38,418 nt of DNA from Oscillospiraceae bacterium (GTDB taxonomy: Bacteria; Bacillota; Clostridia; Oscillospirales; Oscillospiraceae). Each line of letters starts with the position of its first letter. The first letter of the stretch is position 1. The stretch spans positions 1-38,418 of the forward strand of contig JAAWCD010000014.1 in the NCBI GenBank assembly GCA_022793095.1. Reading direction: 5' to 3'. Below the pieces are notes generated by a model, which saw only the letters and a list, made by a program, of their open reading frames with translations, was not told the origin of the DNA and did no database searches. The position numbers and the translations under genes were made by a program. This document shows, piece by piece, positions 22,877-31,001 of this stretch.

Positions 22877-23806
22877 CTATGTTTCGTTTTCCTGAATGCG
22901 GGACAAATCATAGGGAGTGGTCTGGTACACGTAATAGTTGAGCCAGTTGGTGTACAGCAGCTGCCCGGCGGACCGCCAGCGGACAATGGGCGGCTGTGCC
23001 GGGTCGTCCCCGGGGAAGTAGTGGGCGGGAACCGCAATGTCCAGTCCCTTTTCGACATCCCGGAAATATTCCCGGGACAGCGTATCCGCGTCATACTCCG
23101 GGTGGCCCATGATGAAAAAGCTGCGGTTGTCTTCGCTCTTCACCCCGAACACCCCCGCTTCCTCAGAAACTGCCAGCATTTCCAGCTCCGGAATCTGCCG
23201 CAGGTCCGATTCCAGCACCTGCGTATACCGGGAGTGAGGCGCGCAGAACACATCGTCAAAGCCCCGGAACAGGGGGGAATTCTCCTTCACGATTTGATGC
23301 TCGAACACGCCGGACAGCTTTTTCGGGAGGGTGCGCTTCTGAATCCCATAGTGGTAATACAGCCCCGCCTGGGCCCCCCAGCAGATGTGCAGGGTGGAAT
23401 GAACGTGGGTCTTTGTCCACTCCATAATCCGGCACAGCTCATCCCAGTACTCCACTTGGTCGAAGTCCAGGTTTTCCACTGGCGCACCGGTAATAATCAT
23501 GCCGTCGTACCGCCGGTCCTTAATGGCGTCAAAGGTGGTGTAAAACGACTCCAGATGGTCCATGTCAATGTGCTGGGGCACATAGCTGGCTGTTTGCAGC
23601 AGCTCTACCTGAATCTGAATAGGCGTGTTGGACAGCTTCCGCAGCAGCTGGGTTTCCGTGACGATTTTCGTGGGCATCAGGTTCAGAATCAGCAGCTTCA
23701 GCGGACGGATATCCTGATGGATCGCCCGGTATTCCGTCATGACAAAGATATTTTCTCCCTCCAGCACCGCGCGGGCCGGCAGGGAATCCGGTATTTTAAT
23801 GGGCAT
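22877..23806 (-). CDS. metA: Homoserine O-acetyltransferase (MetA family)
   Basis: Activates homoserine for methionine synthesis. The catalytic Cys142 is in [16 protein letters not shown] and the His of the catalytic pair is in [14 protein letters not shown]. Residue 111 is Glu (TGAPVEN). In MetA enzymes, Glu at this position goes with acetyl-CoA, and Gly (as in E. coli) with succinyl-CoA, so this should be an acetyltransferase despite the old family name. 309 aa, normal. GAGGAGAG precedes the ATG. I see no SAM riboswitch or S-box terminator upstream. Confidence 0.95.
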   Translation of the reverse strand: MPIKIPDSLPARAVLEGENIFVMTEYRAIHQDIRPLKLLILNLMPTKIVTETQLLRKLSNTPIQIQVELLQTASYVPQHIDMDHLESFYTTFDAIKDRRYDGMIITGAPVENLDFDQVEYWDELCRIMEWTKTHVHSTLHICWGAQAGLYYHYGIQKRTLPKKLSGVFEHQIVKENSPLFRGFDDVFCAPHSRYTQVLESDLRQIPELEMLAVSEEAGVFGVKSEDNRSFFIMGHPEYDADTLSREYFRDVEKGLDIAVPAHYFPGDDPAQPPIVRWRSAGQLLYTNWLNYYVYQTTPYDLSRIQENET

Positions 23807-23864
23807 AAGATATCTCTCCTCTTATTTGAGCTCTCACAGAGTAAGCCGCTTAACGTTCTTTTTG

Positions 23865-23890
23865 CTTCTTTCTCTTTTAAGAAAAAGAAG
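23865..23890. repeat. A/T-rich hairpin repeat (family 2), single hairpin
   Basis: CTTCTTTCTCTT / AAGAAAAAGAAG with one mismatch, in the 90-base gap between the transglutaminase lipoprotein gene and metA. Confidence 0.8.
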
Positions 23891-23899
23891 AGAAACACG

Positions 23900-25222
23900 T
23901 CACTTCCAACCATATGTCGTGGCTGTGGCCTCCGGAACAGAGGCCTCGTCCCACTGGTGGTTTGTATCCCTCAGCTTTTGGCTGGTCACGTTGAAGTAAT
24001 TGTGCTGGAGCTTCTCGTCCTTCCAGAACAGCCCCGCCGGGTCGTCCCAGGTCACATCCACACAGTACCATTCTCCATCCAGCCTTACCATGTTCCAAGC
24101 GTGTTCCTCTGTGCCGTTGTAGGCCGTGCCCTCCACCGTGATACACTCAATGCCCAGCAGATCCATAAACAGTTGGAAGGTGGAAGAATATCCCTGACAA
24201 ATGCCCACCTTCTGATACAAAATCCCATAAGGGTTGTTGTTGTCTGGATCCGGCCGGGCGTCCGGCGCGTGGCTGCTGGCCTCCGGGTCGTACTCCGCCC
24301 AGCCGGTGATCCAGTCGTGAATGGCCAACTCCTTTTCATACTCGCTCATTTGGTCCGTGATGTTGGCCGCAATCACCTCGGAACAACGGTTCAGAATCAA
24401 CTGATTCTTCTCCGAGAGCCGGCCCGGCTCTCCGGAATGCCAGACCTCCACAATGGCCTTCGGGTCAAAGCTGTCTGGTATGGGCGGCTCGGTTTCTGCC
24501 GGAGGAGCAGTTTCCGGCACGGGCGGCTCAGTCTGAGGCGGCACGGTTTCCGGCGGGGCCTCCGTCTCTGGCGGCGTGGTTTCCACCTTGGCAGGCTCTG
24601 GGGTTTCCACAGGAGGGAACGTCTCCGCTGCTGGTGTTTCCGCTGGAGGCTCCGTCTCTGGCGGCAGAGTTTCCGGCTGCTGGGTCTCCGGCGGGGGCGT
24701 CTCCGCCGGTGGAACAGTGGTCACAGGGGGCGGCGTCTCTCCGAAGCAGGCCAGGAAAGCGGTTTGCGCCTCCTCCGGGTCAGGGCAGATGAGCAGCGCC
24801 GCCACCCGGCCGCTGGAGGCGGTCAGCCCACGTTCTGCCATAGCCGCCTGAGCGGGCACATAGCCCATAAAATCGCCGGCCCGGCTGGTGATGTAGGCCT
24901 GTAAGGCAGCTTCCGGCGGGTCCGCGTCCTCCGTTAAGGTAAGTACCGCGATTTCGCTGGCCTCCATGCCGCCTGCGTAATAGATGATTCCGTCCTCCAC
25001 ATCGCCGGCCGGAATCTGGTAGTACTGCTCCACATAGGAGGAAAAGGCATCGTCCTCCAGGATGAGGGACTCCAAAGCCGGGAGGCCGGGTTGGGAATCC
25101 AGAATGGCCTGGGCCACGTCCGCCGCTGGAGGAAGCGCCTCCTGGGGATCGCCCTGACAGGCGGTCAAAAAGAGAAAAATCAGCAGAAACAGGGGGATTT
25201 TATGCAGTGCTGCTCGTTTCAT
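23900..25222 (-). CDS. Lipoprotein with DUF4358 and transglutaminase-like domains
   Basis: A 440-aa exported lipoprotein: signal MKRAALHKIPLFLLIFLF and lipobox LTAC (Cys22). Domain one (about 35-165, DVAQAILDSQPGLPAL ... DGIIYYAGGMEASEIAVL) matches DUF4358. A long Pro/Glu/Thr linker (about 165-255, PPETE-type repeats) follows. The C-terminal transglutaminase-like domain has the triad Cys in GICQGYSSTFQLF, His in TEEHAWNMV and Asp in CVDVTWDDP. It may act on cell-wall or surface proteins as a protease or cross-linker; substrate unknown. GGAGGTG lies just before the chosen ATG. Confidence 0.9.
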   Translation of the reverse strand: MKRAALHKIPLFLLIFLFLTACQGDPQEALPPAADVAQAILDSQPGLPALESLILEDDAFSSYVEQYYQIPAGDVEDGIIYYAGGMEASEIAVLTLTEDADPPEAALQAYITSRAGDFMGYVPAQAAMAERGLTASSGRVAALLICPDPEEAQTAFLACFGETPPPVTTVPPAETPPPETQQPETLPPETEPPAETPAAETFPPVETPEPAKVETTPPETEAPPETVPPQTEPPVPETAPPAETEPPIPDSFDPKAIVEVWHSGEPGRLSEKNQLILNRCSEVIAANITDQMSEYEKELAIHDWITGWAEYDPEASSHAPDARPDPDNNNPYGILYQKVGICQGYSSTFQLFMDLLGIECITVEGTAYNGTEEHAWNMVRLDGEWYCVDVTWDDPAGLFWKDEKLQHNYFNVTSQKLRDTNHQWDEASVPEATATTYGWK

Positions 25223-25309
25223 GGGCACCTCCAATGGGAAATTCTTACCCCTATTATAGTACATTCTCCCTTCCGCCGCAAGGGGTAACGGTTTCCCCAG
25301 AGGCAAACA

Positions 25310-25338
25310 AGGCGGGCCTTCGCCTGGAAGGCCCGCCT
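25310..25338 (-). terminator. Terminator of the selenium operon after the cysteine desulfurase gene
   Basis: AGGCGGGCCTT (25310-25320) and AAGGCCCGCCT (25328-25338), seven-base loop, followed on minus by TGTTTG. It lies just beyond the desulfurase stop at 25342. Confidence 0.8.
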
Positions 25339-25341
25339 GTG

Positions 25342-26481
25342 TCACTCCTCCGCCAGCGTCTGAACCGCCCGGACAGCCGCGTCGATTTCCTCCTCCGTAT
25401 TGAACCAGGAGAAGCTGAACCGTACCGCACCCTGGTCCTCCGTGCCCAAGGCCCGGTGCATCCGGGGGGCGCAGTGGGCTCCCGGCCGGGTGGCGATGCT
25501 GTAGGTCTGGCTGAGCTCGTCGGAGACGGCGGCGGAGTCCCAGTCCCGAAGATTCAGCGCCACAATGGCGGCCCGGCGCTTTTGGCTGAACTCACCGTAG
25601 ACCGACACCCCGTCAATGGCCGCGACCCCCGAATAAAAGCGCTCCATCAGCTGCCGCTCCCGTTGTTCGATGGCCTCCACGCCGGTTTCCAGGATAAAAT
25701 CCAGAGCCGCTGACAGCCCCGCGATGCCGTGGCCGTTGAGGGTCCCGGCCTCCAGCCGGGTGGGATAGGACTGGGGCTGATTCCGGTCGTAGGAGTGGAC
25801 GCCGGAGCCACCCACCTTCCAGGGCCGGAGCTCCACCCCAGGGCGGATGCAGAGTCCGCCGGTGCCTTGGGGGCCCATCAGCCCCTTGTGTCCAGTGAAG
25901 CAGAGCACATCAATGTCCATGGCCTCCATGTCAACGGGCAGGGACCCGGCGGTCTGGGCGGCATCCACGAGGAAAAGGGCCCCGTGGCGCCGGGCGGTTT
26001 CCCCGACCCGTCTCAGGTCCAGCACGTTGCCCGTCAGGTTGGAGGCGTGGGCGCAGACCACCGCTTTGGTGCTGGGACGCATCAAGGTCTCGAACATGGA
26101 GTCATCCAGCCGCCCCAGCCGGTCCGCCGGGACAAAGCTCAGCGCTATCCCCCGTTCCGCCTCCAACCGGTATAGGGGCCGAAGGACGGAGTTGTGTTCC
26201 CAGTCTGTGGAAATCACGTGGTCTCCGGGATTCAGGAGTCCGCTGAGGGCCATATTCAGGGCTTCAGTGGCGTTGGCGGCAAAGACCACATGGTCAGGGC
26301 GGGGACAGCAGAAGAGCTCCGCCAGCTTCACCCGCGCGCCGTAGATGGTCCGGGACGCCTCCAAAGCGCCGGTGTGGGCGCCCCGCGCCGCGTTGCCCAT
26401 GGAGGTCATGGCGCGGACCACTGCGTCAATCACCTGAGGCGGCTTGACCAGGGTAGTGGCCGCGTTGTCCAGATAAATCAT
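25342..26481 (-). CDS. Cysteine desulfurase family protein (class V aminotransferase)
   Basis: PLP enzyme of 379 aa. IYLDNAATTLVKPP is the usual N-terminus, the PLP lysine is Lys199 in CFTGHKGLMGPQG, and the catalytic cysteine is Cys337 in RPGAHCAPRMH. This subfamily of SufS/CsdB-like desulfurases is often encoded beside selD, yedF and DUF3343, where it probably delivers selenium or sulfur from selenocysteine or cysteine. That role is inferred from context. Ribosome site AAAGGAGG. A short MITE copy sits directly upstream. Confidence 0.93.
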   Translation of the reverse strand: MIYLDNAATTLVKPPQVIDAVVRAMTSMGNAARGAHTGALEASRTIYGARVKLAELFCCPRPDHVVFAANATEALNMALSGLLNPGDHVISTDWEHNSVLRPLYRLEAERGIALSFVPADRLGRLDDSMFETLMRPSTKAVVCAHASNLTGNVLDLRRVGETARRHGALFLVDAAQTAGSLPVDMEAMDIDVLCFTGHKGLMGPQGTGGLCIRPGVELRPWKVGGSGVHSYDRNQPQSYPTRLEAGTLNGHGIAGLSAALDFILETGVEAIEQRERQLMERFYSGVAAIDGVSVYGEFSQKRRAAIVALNLRDWDSAAVSDELSQTYSIATRPGAHCAPRMHRALGTEDQGAVRFSFSWFNTEEEIDAAVRAVQTLAEE

Positions 26482-26498
26482 AGAGCAAACCTCCTTTA

Positions 26499-26571
26499 GA
26501 AGCTGTATTTATAACCGGTGGACAACAAAAGCCGAGTCCAGGTGCCGTTCAACCGTTGTGAATACCGCTTC
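26499..26571. repeat. MITE-like palindromic element, short 73-bp version
   Basis: Ends are GAAGCTGTATTTATAACCGG and the complement of GAAGCGGTATTCACAACGG, with TTA on both sides (26496-26498 and 26572-26574). The right-hand TTA is the complement of the TAA stop codon of the DUF3343 gene, so the stop codon is again the target. The left end abuts the ribosome site of the desulfurase gene. The central half of the usual 160-bp element is absent. Confidence 0.8.
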
Positions 26572-26808
26572 TTATACCAAAAGCACGCGCATGTCTGACC
26601 AGGTGAGGCCCGCCGCGCCCAGGGCCTCGGTCATTTGGGCTTCCGCCTCGGGCGGAGCCTTCCAGGCCAGGCCGCACCCCGCGGTAATCTCCCGTGGGAC
26701 GGGAATTACCCGGCCGGGGATTCCCTGGGCCAGACAGAACCGCTCTGCCTCCATGGCGGCGGCAGTGGTGGGAAAGGTGACAATCAGCGCCGGCCGCTTC
26801 TCTCTCAT
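26572..26808 (-). CDS. DUF3343 protein of the selenium cluster
   Basis: A 78-aa protein matching DUF3343 (LIVTFPTTAAAMEAERFC, then IPGRVIPVPREITAGCGLAWKAPPE). The CGLAW motif with its Cys is the conserved core. It is commonly found next to yedF and selD, so a carrier or adaptor role in selenium handling is likely but unproven. The ribosome site is weak (GAGG about nine bases before the ATG) and comes from the repeat just upstream. The stop codon is part of a MITE target duplication. Confidence 0.88.
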   Translation of the reverse strand: MREKRPALIVTFPTTAAAMEAERFCLAQGIPGRVIPVPREITAGCGLAWKAPPEAEAQMTEALGAAGLTWSDMRVLLV

Positions 26809-26819
26809 TTAAAAGAACC

Positions 26820-26935
26820 TCTTTTCCGCTTTCTTGAAAGGAAGCCAGCGAACTGCAAGCTACATCCACCGGCAGACTGCCATAAGAGGGCAGTTTAAAG
26901 TTCTTTTTGGTTCTTTTTCTTTCAAGAAAAAGAAC
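26820..26935. repeat. A/T-rich hairpin repeat (family 2), composite copy
   Basis: The right hairpin GTTCTTTTTCTT/AAGAAAAAGAAC (26910-26935) is intact; the left one (CTTTCTTGAAAG region, 26828-26842) is decayed. An inner GGCAGACTGCC-type stem lies between. The edge GAACTA supplies the TAG stop of yedF, as at 8432. Confidence 0.75.
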
Positions 26936-27549
26936 TAAGGCTTGACGACCAGGTCAGCGCCGGTCAGTTTCTCCGCAATGGTGTACATGTTTGTGACCTC
27001 GCCCACCCGGAGCTGGTCCTTCAGACCGTAGAAGTCCAGACAGGTCCCGCAGGTCAGAATTTCCACCCCCTGGGCCTCCATGGACTTCAAATCCTCCAGA
27101 GATGCGGAGCCCTCACAGGTGATGGAGGCCCCGCCGTTGTAGAACAGAATGGTCCGGGGCAGCTGGTCCTGCTGGCTCAGGGCGTAGAGGAAGCCCTTGA
27201 GCAGAGTCCTGCCCAGTTCCTCCGCGCCAGTGCCCATGGTGCCGGAGGAAATCGCCGCCACCACGTTCCGGCCCTCGGAAACAGGAGCGATACAACATTC
27301 CGCCAGCCCGCTGTCCTCCACCGCGCCCGGCCCCACGGTCATCACAACCTGAAACCGGCCCGCTCCCAACTTCTCGCTTTTGACGCTGTACCCCTTCTGC
27401 TGCGCCATTTTCATCAGATTCTGGACCGCGATTTCATTGTCCACCAGGGTTTCCACCATGCCCCCGGCCTCTCCCAGGGACTGGATGGCGTTCTTTGTCT
27501 TGACCACGGGGATGGGACAGGCGTCCCCCATTGCGTTGACTCTCATCAT
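26933..27549 (-). CDS. yedF: Selenium metabolism protein YedF
   Basis: A 204-aa two-domain protein. The N-terminal TusA/SirA-like domain has the carrier motif GDACPIPVVKTKNAI (Cys-Pro-x-Pro). The C-terminal DsrE-like domain has GTMGTGAEELGRTLLKGFLYAL and EILTCGTCLDFYGLKDQLRVG, with two conserved cysteines. This fused form is the selenium-linked YedF type, thought to shuttle selenium. The start MMRVNAMGDACP has AAGGAGG upstream and lies one base after the selD stop, so the genes are coupled. The TAG stop is formed at the edge of a repeat. Confidence 0.93.
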
Positions 27550-27550
27550 G

Positions 27551-28600
27551 TCAGGCGTCCTCCTTGTATTCATCATTTGTGACCAGGATCTCCGGTTCCC
27601 GGCGCGCCTCAATCCGGCCTACCATGGCGGCAGGCGCTCCGGTTTCCTTCAAATCCGCCAACAGTTTGGGCGCTTCCGCCGGGCTCAGAGCAATGAGCAG
27701 CCCGCCGGAGGTCTGGGGATCAAAAAGAACCTCCTCCATGGCGAAGGGAACCCCCTCGAAGCGTACAAAGGGCCCGGTGTGATTCCGGTTGCGCTGGCCT
27801 GCCGCTGTGAGCAGGAATTCGCCCGCGCAGTCCAGGGCCTGGGGAAACACCGGCACCGACCCCGCATGGACATGGCAGGAGAGGCGGCCGTCCATCATCT
27901 CGTGGAGGTGGCCCAGAAAACCGAATCCGGTCACGTCCGTACAGGCGTGAATGTCATAGGCCCGGCAGCACCCGGCGGCGTACTTGTTCAGAGTGGTCAT
28001 GGACGAAATGGCTGCGTCCATGGCCTCTGCCGGAGCCTCGCCCACCCGGTGGGCTGTGCAGAGGATGCCCACCCCCAGTTTTTTGGTCAGAATGAGGCAG
28101 TCCCCTGGCTGCCCGCCGTTGTTGGGGTAAATTTTGTCCGGGTGAACCAGGCCGGTGACAGATAATCCGTACTTCACGCCGCTGTCCGCGATGGAGTGCC
28201 CTCCGGCCAGGGTGCCTCCCGCCTCGATAACCTTCTCCGAGCCGCCCCGCAGGATTTCCCCCAGAAGGTTCAAATCCATCTGTTCGGGAAAACAGACAAT
28301 GTTCAGCGCCGTCTTTACCGTACCCCCCATGGCGTAGATGTCGCTGAGGGCGTTGGCCGCGGCAATGCGGCCAAAGGTGTATGGGTCGTCCACCATGGGC
28401 GGGAAAAAGTCCAGAGTCTGGACCACTGCCAGGTCCTCCGACACCCGGTAGACCGCCGCGTCGTCCCGGCTGTCGTAGCCCACAAGCAGGTCCGGGTCCG
28501 CCGGCCCCTTGGGCAGGCGGGCCAGCACATGCTCCAGAATCCCGGCCCCCAGCTTGGCTGTGCAGCCGCCGCCTGTACAAAAAGTGATTTTTTCTTCCAT
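27551..28600 (-). CDS. selD: Selenide, water dikinase
   Basis: Makes selenophosphate from selenide and ATP. The catalytic pair is Cys13 and Lys16 in [11 protein letters not shown]; this enzyme uses Cys where some clostridial relatives use selenocysteine. [28 protein letters not shown] and [18 protein letters not shown] are the ATP and metal sites. Length 349 aa is normal. The start MEEKITF has GGAG seven bases upstream; an earlier Met lies in repeat DNA. No selA, selB or tRNA-Sec gene is in the window. With yqeB, yqeC and xdhC nearby, selenophosphate here probably feeds the selenium-dependent molybdenum hydroxylase cofactor. Confidence 0.96.
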   Translation of the reverse strand: MEEKITFCTGGGCTAKLGAGILEHVLARLPKGPADPDLLVGYDSRDDAAVYRVSEDLAVVQTLDFFPPMVDDPYTFGRIAAANALSDIYAMGGTVKTALNIVCFPEQMDLNLLGEILRGGSEKVIEAGGTLAGGHSIADSGVKYGLSVTGLVHPDKIYPNNGGQPGDCLILTKKLGVGILCTAHRVGEAPAEAMDAAISSMTTLNKYAAGCCRAYDIHACTDVTGFGFLGHLHEMMDGRLSCHVHAGSVPVFPQALDCAGEFLLTAAGQRNRNHTGPFVRFEGVPFAMEEVLFDPQTSGGLLIALSPAEAPKLLADLKETGAPAAMVGRIEARREPEILVTNDEYKEDA

Positions 28601-28636
28601 GATTACGCTCCGTTTCACAGTGAAGACTGGTTGTGA

Positions 28637-28717
28637 ACGTTGGGCTCCGCCCAAACCCGCTGGGGATCTGCCCCAGACCCCGCCGCCCTTTGAAAAGGGC
28701 GGACCTAAACTTTATTT
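28637..28717. repeat. GC-rich repeat (family 3), left copy of an inverted pair
   Basis: Contains three stems: TGGGCTCCGCCCA, CTGGGGATCTGCCCCAG and CCGCCCTTTGAAAAGGGCGG, ending in AAACTTTATTT. The same unit in opposite orientation lies at 31999-32079, about 90 percent alike by eye. It supplies the last codons of yqeB (AATAAAGTTTAG = Asn-Lys-Val-stop) and separates yqeB from selD. Confidence 0.88.
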
Positions 28718-29514
28718 TCGGCCGCCACAGCGCCGCTCAGTGCCAGCAGGGCTTCCAACACGCCGCCGCCCACGGCTAGGGCCTTGTCACTGGCACAGTG
28801 GCAGTGGGCGATTTCACACCTGGGGTCAATGTCTCCGGCTTTCATCCCTGGAAAAACCGGTGTTCCCTCGGGCAGAATCCCCCGGAGCACCCCATCCAAG
28901 GTGCACAGCATGGGCACGCCGTCCACGGTGGCCGCGGTATCCCCCTCCTGCACCCGATCGCCAATCTCCTTTCGAGGGTGAAAGAGCCCCTTCGCCGGGG
29001 CCCGGAGCACCCGTTCTCCGGCGAAGCCGCCAATCAGGCCGGGAATTCCGGTGTTGGGCTGGGCGGAGCCGTGATAGAGGACCCGGCCCAGATAGTGGCC
29101 CCGCATGGTTTCCACCACAGCATGGCAGTCCACGCCTGCCGTAAAGCCCGGCCCCACGCCCACCACCACCGGCGCGCCGGTGATTTTCGTGCCCAGGTTT
29201 TTCTTGGCCAGAATGGCGTCCACCACCCCGTCCGGCCGCAAGACCGGAATACACCGGCCCTCCGGGTCGGCCAGAACGGGAATGACACCTTGGGCCAGCA
29301 GGGCCCTGGCCTGGGCGGCGTCTTCCGCCCGCCGGGCGGTCACGTCCTCCACCGTGGTTTCCCCCAGGGGAATGGCCTGGGAAAAGCAGACCGTCCGCCG
29401 GATGGCGGTGGGCCACTCCAAATCGGTCATGACCACCGAAATTTTGGCCCGCCAGAGCCGCAGGGCGATTCCGGTGGCGATATCTCCTGCGCCGCGCACG
29501 ACAATCAGCATCAT
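28705..29514 (-). CDS. yqeB: Selenium-dependent molybdenum hydroxylase accessory protein YqeB
   Basis: A 269-aa protein of the EF2563/YqeB family. The N-terminal Rossmann segment is [20 protein letters not shown]; the middle has [27 protein letters not shown] and [11 protein letters not shown], and the end has the Cys/His motif [19 protein letters not shown]. The family tracks with orphan selD genes and selenium-dependent xanthine dehydrogenase-type enzymes and is thought to help form their selenium cofactor; the exact reaction is not known. The start overlaps the stop of yqeC (ATGA type). The C-terminal Asn-Lys-Val is encoded by a repeat. Confidence 0.92.
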   Translation of the reverse strand: MMLIVVRGAGDIATGIALRLWRAKISVVMTDLEWPTAIRRTVCFSQAIPLGETTVEDVTARRAEDAAQARALLAQGVIPVLADPEGRCIPVLRPDGVVDAILAKKNLGTKITGAPVVVGVGPGFTAGVDCHAVVETMRGHYLGRVLYHGSAQPNTGIPGLIGGFAGERVLRAPAKGLFHPRKEIGDRVQEGDTAATVDGVPMLCTLDGVLRGILPEGTPVFPGMKAGDIDPRCEIAHCHCASDKALAVGGGVLEALLALSGAVAAENKV

Positions 29515-30176
29515 ACTCCCTCTCCCTTCAGCGCACTCGAAAGCACAGGGCAGGCCAGCAGTTCCTCCAGCCGCCGGGCAGCGGCGATTTGCTCTGCTGT
29601 TTCCACTTGGTTGACCAGCACCCGGTCAGCAAACCCCTCCGCGTCAATTACCGCCGCCGCGATTTCCGGCGTGACCTCCGCATCCAGGGAGACGCCCGCC
29701 AGCGCGGCGTACCGTTCCGGCCGGTGGGCCGCCTGAAAAATGGGCTGACCGAACCCGGAAGCACCTATGACCAGAACGGTCTGATTGGCTTCCGCCGGAA
29801 TCACTGGCTCATGAGGGGCGTGGGCCTTCATGGGCCGTCCGGCGGAGCCGTCCGCCTCCACCAGCACATAGTCCGCCAGCGCCGCCAGCCGCGCCATGGG
29901 CAGCTCCAGCCCGGCCAGCTTGCCGGTCCCCGGCACGGGGGCTCCTGCCGCAATCAGATGATGACGCCGGAATGTGGCCTGAATATCCTCCTCCGTAGGG
30001 GAAACCAGGTTTTCCAGCCCAGGGAAGGGCAGAAATTTGGCGGTCGTACACAGCAGCGCCCGCTCTCCCCTTTGGGCCAGGGCTTCCCCTAACACCCGCA
30101 GAAGGGTAGTCTTTCCCCCTCCGCCAATCACAGCGGTCACGCCGGGCCGGATGTTCAGCCCCTGTTCCAGATCCAT
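29511..30176 (-). CDS. yqeC: Selenium-dependent hydroxylase accessory protein YqeC
   Basis: A 221-aa P-loop protein. Walker A is GGGGKTT (residues 18-24), TTAKF follows after the first strand, and DYVLVEADGSAGRPMKAHAPHEPVI is the family signature. Member of the YqeC family linked with yqeB and selD; ATP or GTP use in selenium cofactor insertion is inferred. The start is ATG 30176 with GAGGAAGTGAG upstream. First gene of the minus-strand operon, divergent from the Crp-type regulator. Confidence 0.92.
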   Translation of the reverse strand: MDLEQGLNIRPGVTAVIGGGGKTTLLRVLGEALAQRGERALLCTTAKFLPFPGLENLVSPTEEDIQATFRRHHLIAAGAPVPGTGKLAGLELPMARLAALADYVLVEADGSAGRPMKAHAPHEPVIPAEANQTVLVIGASGFGQPIFQAAHRPERYAALAGVSLDAEVTPEIAAAVIDAEGFADRVLVNQVETAEQIAAARRLEELLACPVLSSALKGEGV

Positions 30177-30198
30177 CCACGCTCACTTCCTCTCTGGC

Positions 30199-30204
30199 AT
30201 TATA
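30199..30204 (-). promoter_or_regulatory. -10 box of the yqeC operon promoter
   Basis: Consensus TATAAT on minus. Start of transcription expected near 30192, which puts the centre of the palindrome at 30221-30246 at about -41.5. No good -35 box (the palindrome covers it), as is usual for activator-dependent promoters. Confidence 0.65.
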
Positions 30205-30220
30205 CTGGATGGGATGAAAA

Positions 30221-30246
30221 AAATATGTTGTCAGAACAACATATTT
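30221..30246. promoter_or_regulatory. Crp/Fnr-type operator between divergent promoters
   Basis: Perfect 11-bp arms AAATATGTTGT and ACAACATATTT around CAGA. It lies centrally between the divergent yqeC and crp genes, equidistant from both -10 boxes. The regulator encoded next to it is the likely ligand-controlled binder. Confidence 0.8.
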
Positions 30247-30262
30247 GCGATATCATGTGTGG

Positions 30263-30268
30263 TATAGT
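30263..30268 (+). promoter_or_regulatory. -10 box of the crp-xdhC promoter
   Basis: TATAGT on plus. Start of transcription expected near 30275, again placing the palindrome centre at about -41.5. The leader would be under 20 bases, just enough for AAGGAGG. Confidence 0.6.
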
Positions 30269-30292
30269 CGAAGGAAGCAAGGAGGCGGGAAC

Positions 30293-30985
30293 ATGGAGGA
30301 CTGGCCGGCGCTGGAGCGCTGCGCCCTGCTGGCAGGGCTTCCGGCAGAGGTTGTCCGTCAGAGGCTGCTGCCCTGGGGCGTTCTGCGGCAGTATCCCAAA
30401 AACGGGGCCCTCATTTCCGTCCAAGAGCGGGTAGACTGGTTTGGCATCCTCCTGACGGGCCGGGTTCAGATTGTACAGCAGTTTTCCAGCGGGGCCAGCA
30501 GTCTGATGGAGAATCTGTTCCCCTCCTATGTGCTGGGCCTGGACTTAATCTGCACCAAAAGCCGCCGGTCGCCCTACTGTGCCCTGGCGGCTGCGCCGGT
30601 TCAGGTGCTGATTTTTCCGGACGAAGCGCTGATGGAGCCGGGGGGACTGCCGGAGGCGGAGCGGATGCTTGTGTGGAAAAACCTGCTTACCCTGCTCGCT
30701 CAGGAGAACATGCGAAAGCACAGCCGCCTGGCGGTCCTCGCCCAGCGGGGGCTGAGGGACCGGATTCTCACCTATCTCACCATGCAGGCGGGCCGGCGGG
30801 GAGCTTGCCAGTTTCAGATTCCCTTTACCCGGGACGAGCTGGCGGATTATCTCTGCGTCAACCGGAGCGCCCTGTCCCACGAGCTGAGCCTGATGCGGCA
30901 GGAGGGGCTGATCCGATTCCGGAAGAATGAATTCACCCTCCTGCCCGCAGGGGAGGACCAGAGCAATTGGAGCGTCATCAAATGA
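30293..30985 (+). CDS. Crp/Fnr-family transcription regulator
   Basis: A 230-aa regulator with an N-terminal cyclic-nucleotide-binding-like beta domain (VDWFGILLTGRVQIVQQFSSG, VLGLDLICTKSRRS) and a C-terminal winged helix (IPFTRDELADYLCVNRSALSHELSLMRQEGLIRF). It lacks the N-terminal cysteine cluster of Fnr, so a small ligand rather than an Fe-S cluster is more likely sensed. The start is ATG 30293 with AAGGAGG; an earlier in-frame ATG at 30245 lies at the operator and has no ribosome site. Probably controls the two divergent operons through the palindrome upstream. Overlaps the xdhC leader. Confidence 0.92.
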   Translation: MEDWPALERCALLAGLPAEVVRQRLLPWGVLRQYPKNGALISVQERVDWFGILLTGRVQIVQQFSSGASSLMENLFPSYVLGLDLICTKSRRSPYCALAAAPVQVLIFPDEALMEPGGLPEAERMLVWKNLLTLLAQENMRKHSRLAVLAQRGLRDRILTYLTMQAGRRGACQFQIPFTRDELADYLCVNRSALSHELSLMRQEGLIRFRKNEFTLLPAGEDQSNWSVIK

Positions 30986-31001
30986 AACGGAGAGGAAGCC
31001 G

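Noticed and set aside
23807-23899. SAM riboswitch ahead of metA
   Set aside because: The gap is only about 90 bases and is taken up by a hairpin repeat; no S-box core motifs were seen.
28555-28600. Possible selenocysteine codon in selD
   Set aside because: The catalytic position is a normal Cys codon, and no in-frame TGA occurs before the end of the gene.
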